Assembly: GCF_001439845.1 (NCBI RefSeq)
Contig: NZ_JYLO01000005.1
Location: 310,001 to 374,000, forward strand
Direction: 5' to 3'
DNA: 64,000 bases
DNA from: Pseudomonas lactis
GTDB lineage: Bacteria > Pseudomonadota > Gammaproteobacteria > Pseudomonadales > Pseudomonadaceae
Part shown: positions 58,136-64,000 of the stretch, one piece after another
How the letters are laid out: every line of letters starts with the position of its first letter
How positions within the stretch are numbered: the stretch's first letter is position 1
The notes under the pieces: generated by a model
Seen by the model: the letters and a program-made list of their open reading frames with translations, nothing else
What the model was told of the DNA's origin: nothing
Databases searched by the model: none
Program-made: the position numbers and the translations under genes

Positions 58136-59035
58136 TCAGGCGCTTGCCGGCGGGGCATTCATCACGTCTTCCAGCAGGGTGCGCAGCAACGCCACCGTCG
58201 CCTGCTGGCGTTGCACATCGCGGCATACCAGCCCGACTTTCAGCGCTACCCTGGGCTCGCTCAAGGGTTTCCACAGCAGCGCCTTGCTGTTGTGTTCGTC
58301 CTGGGAGCGCCCAGGCAGCACTGTCGCCAAGCGGGTGTGAGGCAGGCTGTCGAGAATGCCCACCATGGTATTGAGCTCCGCCTGCACTTGCGGGCGCCGC
58401 CCGAGGTTGGACAGTTGGCCTTGCCAGATCTGCCGAACCTGAAACTCTTCCCCCAGCAGCAACATCGGTAATTCGGCGGCTTGTTTGAGCGAGACTTTCT
58501 TGAACTCGCGCAAGGGGTGGTCTTCAGGAATCACTACCTTCAACTCGTCTTCATACAGCAGCACGCCATGCAGGCCCGGCTGGCGGGGTGGCAGGTAGCT
58601 GATGCCAATATCGAGTGAGCCATTGAGCAACCGCCGCTCAATCTCAAGCCCGGTCAGCTCGTAGATCTGCACCACTAGATGGGGCTGGGCTTTGCGCACG
58701 CGCTCAAGCATCTGTGGTACCAGGCTGGTGTGCACGGTTTGCAGCACGCCGATGGCCAGGGTGCGCATGGCTTGGCCCTTGAAATTGCGCAGCGCCTCCA
58801 CGGCTTGCTGCATGCCATCAATCAGCGGCAATGCGTGGTTGTATAAGGTGTGGGCCGCCAGGGTCGGCAACAGGCGCTTGCTGCTGCGTTCGAACAGGCT
58901 GACGTCGAGGTTCTGTTCCAGTTGGCGAATCTGTTGCGACAGCGCTGGCTGGGAGATGGACAGACGCTCCGCGGCACGGCCTACGTGGCCTTCCTCATAC
59001 ACCGCGACGAAATAACGCAGTTGCTTGAAATCCAT
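58136..59035 (-). CDS. LysR-family transcriptional regulator
   Basis: A 299-residue LysR protein with an N-terminal winged helix (LRYFVAVYEEGHVGRAAERL, then SISQPALSQQIRQLEQ) and a substrate-binding domain. It resembles the CynR/CatR type. It faces away from the aminotransferase gene, with 209 bases between, so it may control that gene; an AGGCGC / GCGCCT inverted repeat lies at 59087-59106. Confidence 0.88.
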   Translation of the reverse strand: MDFKQLRYFVAVYEEGHVGRAAERLSISQPALSQQIRQLEQNLDVSLFERSSKRLLPTLAAHTLYNHALPLIDGMQQAVEALRNFKGQAMRTLAIGVLQTVHTSLVPQMLERVRKAQPHLVVQIYELTGLEIERRLLNGSLDIGISYLPPRQPGLHGVLLYEDELKVVIPEDHPLREFKKVSLKQAAELPMLLLGEEFQVRQIWQGQLSNLGRRPQVQAELNTMVGILDSLPHTRLATVLPGRSQDEHNSKALLWKPLSEPRVALKVGLVCRDVQRQQATVALLRTLLEDVMNAPPASA

Positions 59036-59086
59036 AAGGTTTGCTTATCGAAAAAGCTGGAAAATCGAAATGGCCGCTGGCCCCCG

Positions 59087-59106
59087 AGGCGCCTAGTCTA
59101 GCGCCT
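59087..59106. promoter_or_regulatory. Inverted repeat in the LysR/aminotransferase gap
   Basis: AGGCGC-CTAGTCTA-GCGCCT, about 52 bases upstream of the LysR start. Possible operator for the LysR protein, though it is not the usual T-N11-A box. Confidence 0.35.
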
Positions 59107-59137
59107 ATTCGCAGGGCTTACAGGGCCGGATCGGACA

Positions 59138-59248
59138 ATGAACAGCGTTTTTGTTGATAGCGTTTACATAGGCAAGGCAAAAAATCTGAAGGCCTCATTG
59201 GCAGGCGGCATCGACCAAGGTCAGGTTGCCAGTGGGGGTGAAGTGTGA
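59138..59248 (+). pseudogene. 36-codon remnant resembling a MOSC-domain N-terminus
   Basis: An ATG-started frame reading MNSVFVDSVYIGKAKNL and on to GIDQGQVASGGEV. The pattern VDSVYIGKA...GIDQ looks like the opening of MOSC-domain proteins (VYxGK...SGIDK). It stops with TGA overlapping the GTG start of the aminotransferase (GTGA). Either a decayed gene end or a short leader peptide coupled to the aminotransferase. Family assignment is from pattern memory only. Confidence 0.4.
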
Positions 59249-60507
59249 ACTTGTTCCGTCGCTCTGCGCCGAGTCTGGATGACCTGGTTGTGCATGCCCC
59301 GCGTGCAGAGGTTTCCAGCCAGTGCCTGATGCCCACTGTGGCGCGCCCGCCCCAAGTATTTGTGCAGGGGCACGGCTCCTGGCTTTCGGACGCTGACGAC
59401 CGCGCCTATCTGGATTTCAGTCAAGGCGGCGGCGCCAACAGCCTGGGCCACAGTCCCCAGGCCGTGCGCGACGCCATTGCCGAACAGATGCTCACCGTGA
59501 TCAACCCCGGCCTGGGCTTGCACAACCGCGCGCAACTGGACCTCGTCGACCGTCTGTGCCACCACACCGGCAGCGACCAGGCCTATTTGCTCAACAGCGG
59601 TGCCGAAGCCTGTGAAGCGGCCATCAGGTTGGCACGCAAGTGGGGCCAACTGCATCGCGGTGGCGCTTACCACATCATCACCGTAAGCAACGGCTGTCAT
59701 GGCCGTAGCTTGGGGGCGATGTCGGCGTCGGATGTGGCCTGCGAAAACCGTTTCGAACCGCAGTTGCCAGGTTTCAGCCAGGTGCCGTTCAACGATCTGC
59801 CGGCCCTGCATGCAGCGGTGGATGCGCAGACCGTCGCTATCATGCTGGAGCCGATACAAAGCGGCGGCGGTGTCATCCCCGCGACCGAACATTACCTCAA
59901 GGGCGTCGAACGCCTGTGTCGTGAGCTGGGGATCCTGCTGATCTTCGACGAAGTGCAAACCGGTGTGGGCCGCTGTGGCAGCTTGCTGGCCGAACAACAA
60001 TACGGCGTGCGCGCCGACATCATTGCCCTGGGCAAAGGCCTCGGCGGTGGCGTGCCCCTGGCGGCGCTGCTGGCGCGTGGTACTGCCTGTTGCTTCGAAC
60101 CGGGCGAGTTGGACGGTACGCATCATGGCAATGCGCTGATGGCATCTGCGGGTATCGCGGTACTCGACGCTGTATTGGCGAACGGCTTTCTCGAGCATCT
60201 GCGCGAATCCGGCTTGTACCTGGCAGAAGGCCTTGCCCGCCTGGCCTACCGTTACGACCATGGGCCCTTGCGCGGCAACGGGCTGCTTTGGGGCCTGACA
60301 CTGTCGGACGATTGCGCCGCAGCAGTGGTCAAGGCCGCGCTGCACGAAGGTCTGATTCTCACCGCCTCACAACCTGACTGCCTGCGCTTTACCCCTGCGC
60401 TGAACATCAGCAAAACCCACATCGACGAAATGCTGCTGCGGCTTGCCCGCGCCTTTTCTCGGGTGCGCACCGCTCAAGTGCAATGCCGCAAGGGCATCGC
60501 CGTTTGA
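59245..60507 (+). CDS. Class III PLP aminotransferase
   Basis: A 420-residue enzyme related to acetylornithine/succinylornithine/GABA aminotransferases. The PLP lysine lies in IIALGKGLGGGVPL; the LLNSGAEACEAAIRLAR segment and FDEVQTGVGRCG are typical. It has a long C-terminal tail. The GTG at 59245 follows GGGGGTGAAGT. The substrate cannot be told; it is located as in P. aeruginosa (PA0530, from memory). Confidence 0.87.
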   Translation: MNLFRRSAPSLDDLVVHAPRAEVSSQCLMPTVARPPQVFVQGHGSWLSDADDRAYLDFSQGGGANSLGHSPQAVRDAIAEQMLTVINPGLGLHNRAQLDLVDRLCHHTGSDQAYLLNSGAEACEAAIRLARKWGQLHRGGAYHIITVSNGCHGRSLGAMSASDVACENRFEPQLPGFSQVPFNDLPALHAAVDAQTVAIMLEPIQSGGGVIPATEHYLKGVERLCRELGILLIFDEVQTGVGRCGSLLAEQQYGVRADIIALGKGLGGGVPLAALLARGTACCFEPGELDGTHHGNALMASAGIAVLDAVLANGFLEHLRESGLYLAEGLARLAYRYDHGPLRGNGLLWGLTLSDDCAAAVVKAALHEGLILTASQPDCLRFTPALNISKTHIDEMLLRLARAFSRVRTAQVQCRKGIAV

Positions 60508-60541
60508 CCCCAGTTTCCTGAACCGTCTCGCGGCATACGCG

Positions 60542-60581
60542 GCGCCTCCAGCCTGATTCTTTTGGCTGGGGGCGTTTTTTT
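60542..60581 (+). terminator. Rho-independent terminator after the aminotransferase
   Basis: GCGCCTCCAGCC / GGCTGGGGGCG stem (two mismatched bases) with a 10-base loop and T7 tail, 35 bases after the stop. Confidence 0.9.
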
Positions 60582-60695
60582 GTCTGGGTAATTTCTGGTG
60601 TGAAAACGTTGATTGAGTCTCTCTGGAAACAGTGGTTTTTTAGCGGGCGTCGGCAAGGACTGCCGATGGGGTACGACGTGCTCGACTTTCAATCT

Positions 60696-60712
60696 ATACC
60701 ACTGGGTGGTAT
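60696..60712. promoter_or_regulatory. Operator-like palindrome upstream of the antitoxin gene
   Basis: ATACCAC-TGG-GTGGTAT: perfect 7-bp arms, 37 bases before the HTH gene start. Typical of autoregulated antitoxin operators. Confidence 0.6.
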
Positions 60713-60749
60713 GTTTTTATGAGACTCAAGGAGTTTGTGGAGATACATC

Positions 60750-61067
60750 ATGACCAAAAAGTATAAAAGCGAGGCGTTTGAGTCCATTCACGAGTCAGCC
60801 AAAGCGCTTCATGCTGTCGGCGCCATCAGCAAAACCACTCTGCGAGAATATGATGAGGCATGTTTATCCATGCCAGACCAAATCCCTGCCGAACAGATCA
60901 AGCAACTACGGGAAAGCAGCCATGTCAGCCAACCTGTATTCGCCCGCTACCTGAACACCAGCGCGTCCACGGTCAAAAAATGGGAGTCGGGAGAGAAACG
61001 GCCCAGTGGCATGGCGCTCAAGTTATTGAGCATCGTGCAAAAACATGGGCTGGAGATTCTGGCCTGA
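60750..61067 (+). CDS. XRE/HigA-type DNA-binding antitoxin-like regulator
   Basis: A 105-residue protein with a helix-turn-helix (IKQLRESSHVSQPVFARYLN, then TSASTVKKWESGEKRPSG) and an N-terminal KYKSEAFESIHESAKALHAVG segment found in HigA-type antitoxins that are normally paired with a RelE/HigB toxin just upstream. Here no toxin gene is present; only a 15-codon frame precedes it. ATG 60750 follows GGAG. Probably autoregulated through the palindrome at 60696-60712. Confidence 0.8.
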   Translation: MTKKYKSEAFESIHESAKALHAVGAISKTTLREYDEACLSMPDQIPAEQIKQLRESSHVSQPVFARYLNTSASTVKKWESGEKRPSGMALKLLSIVQKHGLEILA

Positions 61068-61126
61068 GATGGCCCAATGCCAGAATCCACTGAACCCTCA
61101 CGAACCGCCAATGTCGATTAGCTACA

Positions 61127-61146
61127 CGGCTCACACGAGCCGATTT
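61127..61146 (+). terminator. Weak hairpin after the HTH gene
   Basis: CGGCTC-ACAC-GAGCCG followed by ATTTTC, just upstream of the Pmp3 gene. Confidence 0.45.
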
Positions 61147-61160
61147 TCTGGAGCTGACCC

Positions 61161-61319
61161 ATGGACATCATTCGTATCATCATCGCCATTCTGCTGCCGC
61201 CATTGGGTGTGTTCCTGCAAGTAGGCTTCGGCGGTGCCTTCTGGCTGAATATCCTGCTGACCCTGTGCGGTTACTTCCCTGGCATCATCCACGCGGTGTA
61301 CATCATCGCCAAGCGTTGA
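61161..61319 (+). CDS. Pmp3/YqaE-family small membrane protein
   Basis: A 52-residue protein, MDIIRIIIAILLPPLGVFLQ followed by VGFGGAFWLNILLTLCGYFP and GIIHAVYIIAKR: the two-helix Pmp3 (UPF0057) signature. Yeast and plant members affect membrane potential and salt tolerance; bacterial roles are unclear. GGAGCTGACCC precedes the ATG. It ends five bases before the convergent pqqE stop. Confidence 0.9.
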   Translation: MDIIRIIIAILLPPLGVFLQVGFGGAFWLNILLTLCGYFPGIIHAVYIIAKR

Positions 61320-61324
61320 GGTCC

Positions 61325-62476
61325 TCAGCCTTTTGCAATGAGCCTTGAGTTGCGCTCATTGCGAAAGGCCAGTTGCTCGATGGTCTGGGTGGCCTGTTCG
61401 GCCTCTTCCCGCGCCTGAAGGATGATGCCGTGCTGCTCGGATTTGCTGCATACCGGGTCGGCGTTGCTGGCGTCACCGGTGAGCATGAAGGCCTGGCAAC
61501 GGCAGCCGCCGAAGTCCTTTTCTTTTTCGTCGCATGAACGGCACGGCTCGGGCATCCAGTCGTAGCCACGAAAGCGATTGAAGCCAAATGAGTCGTACCA
61601 GATGTGCTGCATGCTGTGGTCGCGCACATTGGGAAACTGCACCGGCATCTGCCTTGCGCCGTGACAAGGCAGGGCGGTGCCGTCGGGTGTGACGGTCAGG
61701 AAGATGCTGCCCCAGCCGTTCATGCAGGCTTTGGGGCGCTCTTCGTAATAGTCCGGTGTCACGAAGATCAGCTTGCACGGGTGGCCTTCGGCTTCCAGCT
61801 TGGCGCGGTATTCATTGGTGATGCGTTCGGCGCGCACCAACTGCTCGCGGGTGGGCAGCAAGCCCACGCGATTGAGCTGCGCCCAACCGTAGAACTGGCA
61901 GGTGGCGAGCTCGACGAAATCCGCTTCCAGCGCAATGCACAGTTCGATGATGCGGTCGATCTTGTCGATATTGTGCCGATGGGTCACGAAGTTCAGCACC
62001 ATCGGGTAGCCGTGGGCTTTTACCGCTCGGGCCATTTCCAGTTTTTGCGCGAAGGCTTTTTTCGAGCCGGCCAGCAGGTTGTTTACCTGCTCGTCACTGG
62101 CCTGGAAGCTGATCTGGATATGGTCCAGGCCGGCTTTCTTGAAGTCGCTGATTTTTTGCTCGGTGAGGCCAATGCCAGAGGTGATCAGGTTGGTGTAGAA
62201 ACCCAGCTTGCGCGCCTCACCGATCAGTTCGGCCAGGTCCTGGCGCACCAGCGGCTCACCGCCGGAAAACCCCAGCTGCGCCGCGCCCATTTCACGGGCT
62301 TCGCGAAAAACCTTGATCCATTGTTCGGTGCTCAGCTCCTTGCCCTGCTCGGCGAAATCCAGCGGGTTGGAGCAATACGGGCACTGCAACGGGCAGCGAT
62401 AGGTCAGCTCGGCCAGCAGCCACAGCGGCAGGCCGATGGCGGGCTTCTCAGGCAAGGGTGATCCAGTGCTCAGCAC
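61325..62476 (-). CDS. pqqE: PQQ biosynthesis radical-SAM enzyme PqqE
   Basis: Forms the Glu-Tyr carbon-carbon cross-link in the PqqA peptide, with PqqD presenting the peptide. The 383-residue protein has the SAM cluster cysteines Cys28, Cys32 and Cys35 (CPLQCPYC) and a SPASM domain rich in Cys near the end ([16 protein letters not shown]). The GTG at 62476 has an ideal GGAGG six bases upstream and gives the family N-terminus. It overlaps pqqD by 29 bases. Confidence 0.95.
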   Translation of the reverse strand: MLSTGSPLPEKPAIGLPLWLLAELTYRCPLQCPYCSNPLDFAEQGKELSTEQWIKVFREAREMGAAQLGFSGGEPLVRQDLAELIGEARKLGFYTNLITSGIGLTEQKISDFKKAGLDHIQISFQASDEQVNNLLAGSKKAFAQKLEMARAVKAHGYPMVLNFVTHRHNIDKIDRIIELCIALEADFVELATCQFYGWAQLNRVGLLPTREQLVRAERITNEYRAKLEAEGHPCKLIFVTPDYYEERPKACMNGWGSIFLTVTPDGTALPCHGARQMPVQFPNVRDHSMQHIWYDSFGFNRFRGYDWMPEPCRSCDEKEKDFGGCRCQAFMLTGDASNADPVCSKSEQHGIILQAREEAEQATQTIEQLAFRNERNSRLIAKG

Positions 62477-62723
62477 GGGCGACCTCCATGAATTGCTCGA
62501 TGTCGTCACCCAGCTCCGGCACGCCGGGGAACTGCTTGTCCAGCTCGGCAATAATGGCCGCCACATCGCGCTCGCCGTCGATCAGGCCACCGATCAATGC
62601 GGCGCTGTCGTTGAGCTTGATCATGCCTTCGGGGTAGAGCAACACGTGGCCTTTTTGCGCCGGCTCGTATTGGAAGCGGTAGCCCGGGCGCCAGTTCGGG
62701 GTGTTGCTGCGATCAAAGCTCAT
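62448..62723 (-). CDS. pqqD: PQQ biosynthesis peptide chaperone PqqD
   Basis: A 91-residue peptide chaperone that binds PqqA and delivers it to PqqE. Recognised by [23 protein letters not shown] and [18 protein letters not shown], read in pieces. It overlaps pqqC by four bases and pqqE by 29. Confidence 0.93.
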   Translation of the reverse strand: MSFDRSNTPNWRPGYRFQYEPAQKGHVLLYPEGMIKLNDSAALIGGLIDGERDVAAIIAELDKQFPGVPELGDDIEQFMEVARAEHWITLA

Positions 62724-63472
62724 AGGGTGATCCCTTTATGCCATACCCGCTGCTCGGTCACGCTGTGATAGGGCGGGCGTTTGAGTTCGTAGGCCATGCT
62801 CATGGCGTCCAGCATGCTCCACAGGATGTCCAGTTTGAACTGGAGAATTTCCAGCATGCGCTCCTGCCCCTCGCGGGTGGTGTAGTGCTGCAGGGTGATC
62901 GCCAAGCCGTGTTCCACATCGCGACGGGCCTGGCCCAGGCGTGTGCGGAAGTACTCGTAACCGGCCGGGTCGATCCACGGGTAATGCTGGGGCCAACTGT
63001 CGAGGCGCGACTGGTGGATTTGCGGCGCGAACAGCTCGGTCAGCGAGCTGCTGGCGGCTTCTTGCCAACTGGCGCGGCGGGCGAAGTTGACATAGGCGTC
63101 CACGGCGAAGCGCACGCCGGGTAGCACCAGCTCTTGAGAGCGCAATTGGTCGGGGTCCAGACCTACAGCCTGGCCCAGGCGCAGCCAGGCTTCGATACCG
63201 CCGTCTTCACCGGGCGCGCCGTCATGGTCGAGCAGACGCTGAATCCATTCGCGACGGATTTCACGGTCTGGGCAGTTGGCCAGGATCGCCGCGTCTTTCA
63301 GCGGGATATTCACCTGATAGTAGAAGCGATTGGCGACCCAGCCCTGGATCTGCTCACGGCTGGCGCGGCCTTCGTACATCGCCACATGGTAGGGGTGATG
63401 GATATGGTAGTAGGCGCCCTTGGCGCGCAGGGCCGCTTCGAACTCAGCCCTGCTCAACGGTGTGTCGGTCAT
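62720..63472 (-). CDS. pqqC: Pyrroloquinoline-quinone synthase PqqC
   Basis: Cofactor-less oxidase catalysing the final ring closure and oxidation to PQQ. The 250-residue protein has the TENA/heme-oxygenase-like fold with segments [19 protein letters not shown] and [14 protein letters not shown]. Full length. It follows pqqB by 11 bases. Confidence 0.95.
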   Translation of the reverse strand: MTDTPLSRAEFEAALRAKGAYYHIHHPYHVAMYEGRASREQIQGWVANRFYYQVNIPLKDAAILANCPDREIRREWIQRLLDHDGAPGEDGGIEAWLRLGQAVGLDPDQLRSQELVLPGVRFAVDAYVNFARRASWQEAASSSLTELFAPQIHQSRLDSWPQHYPWIDPAGYEYFRTRLGQARRDVEHGLAITLQHYTTREGQERMLEILQFKLDILWSMLDAMSMAYELKRPPYHSVTEQRVWHKGITL

Positions 63473-63483
63473 TTCGATCGCTC

Positions 63484-64000
63484 CTACAATTCAATGCTCA
63501 TGCCGTCGTAAGCCACTTCGACATTGCGCCGCACCAGCTCCGCTCGCTCGGGAGAGTCTTCATCGAGGATCGGGTTAGTGTTGTTGATGTGGATAAGCAC
63601 TTTGCGCTGCTTGGGCAGTTGCTCCAGCACTTCAAGCATGCCGCCGGGGCCGTTCTGGGCCAGGTGGCCCATCTCACGCCCGGTGCGGGTGCCGACGCCA
63701 CGGCGCTGCATTTCATCGTCGTTCCACATCGTGCCGTCGACCAGCAGGCAGTCACTGCCGGCCATGATATCCAACAGCGGCGCGTCGACCTTGCCCAGCC
63801 CAGGGGCGTAGAACAGTTTGCCGCCGGTGCGCAGGTCTTCGACGATCAGGCCGATGTTGTCACCGGGGTGCGGATCGAAGCGGTGCGGCGAATAGGGCGG
63901 CGCGGCGCTGCGCAACGGCAGCGGGGTGAAGCGCAGGTTGGGGCAGGCCGGGATGGTGAAGCTGGCGTCCAGCTCGATGCGGTTCCAGGCCAGGCCACCG
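63484..64000 (-). CDS. pqqB: PQQ biosynthesis protein PqqB (5' end outside the window)
   Basis: C-terminal part (about 171 residues) of the metallo-beta-lactamase-fold PqqB, an iron hydroxylase that acts on the PqqA-derived intermediate. Visible segments: [15 protein letters not shown] and HINNTNPIL. The frame is open to the window end, so an internal ATG at 63915 is not the true start. pqqA and pqqF, if present, lie beyond the window. Confidence 0.93.
   Translation of the reverse strand, partial: GGLAWNRIELDASFTIPACPNLRFTPLPLRSAAPPYSPHRFDPHPGDNIGLIVEDLRTGGKLFYAPGLGKVDAPLLDIMAGSDCLLVDGTMWNDDEMQRRGVGTRTGREMGHLAQNGPGGMLEVLEQLPKQRKVLIHINNTNPILDEDSPERAELVRRNVEVAYDGMSIEL

Overview
The window is a stretch of GC-rich chromosome from a Pseudomonas, most likely the P. 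fluorescens group. The evidence is a glycine betaine catabolic cluster, cre, fiu, bio and pqq loci arranged as in that genus, RsmY with a GacA box, and about seventeen REPIN-type paired palindromes (arms such as TAGGAGCGAGCTTGCTCGCG) in the gaps. I see no prophage, insertion sequence, CRISPR array, rRNA or tRNA. Comparisons to P. aeruginosa PAO1 gene order are from memory, not from a search.

Layout. (1) 0.4-19.0 kb: glycine betaine to one-carbon catabolism. gbcA and gbcB are divergent; then come ltaE, a TraX-like protein, and glyA-soxBDAG-purU-fdhA. Between gbcB and ltaE sits a three-gene island (3.1-7.4 kb): a flavin L-amino-acid 2-monooxygenase divergent from an NCS1 permease and a nitrilase-fold amidase, a likely uptake-and-amide pathway for an unidentified amino acid. 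(2) 19.1-27 kb: a small secreted protein, an RskA-like anti-sigma fragment, a DUF2780 protein, an acyltransferase, a retropepsin-like protease, creBCD and a GST. (3) 27-32.5 kb: iron uptake with PepSY reductase-like protein, TonB receptor FiuA, anti-sigma FiuR and ECF sigma FiuI. (4) 32.6-45.2 kb: an exonuclease overlapping a cNMP/CBS/DUF294 protein, a stand-alone receiver protein, glcB, a GcvR-like ACT protein, rarD, srkA, phoX, a ModE-type regulator, and comF broken by a frameshift. (5) 45.3-49.9 kb: bioBFHCD. (6) 50-57.9 kb: three long acyl-CoA dehydrogenases with a membrane diguanylate cyclase between the first and second. (7) 57.9-64 kb: rsmY, a LysR regulator, a class III aminotransferase behind a short MOSC-like remnant, a lone HigA-like antitoxin, a Pmp3 protein, and pqqE-D-C-B' on the minus strand, with pqqB cut by the window end.

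How it works together. GbcAB demethylate betaine to dimethylglycine; SoxBDAG oxidise sarcosine to glycine and folate-bound C1; GlyA, PurU and FdhA dispose of glycine, formyl-THF and formaldehyde. The fatty-acid block has a well-formed sigma-70 promoter overlapped by a PsrA-type operator. RsmY and the cyclase tie the region to Gac/Rsm and c-di-GMP lifestyle control.

Most notable for follow-up: the amino-acid monooxygenase/NCS1/nitrilase island, the one-base comF frameshift in an A6 tract, the PsrA-box promoter, the 9-bp palindrome in front of bioB, a cre-tag-like repeat before creD, the exonuclease-DUF294 pair, the MOSC remnant, the partnerless antitoxin, and three REPIN families interspersed through operons.
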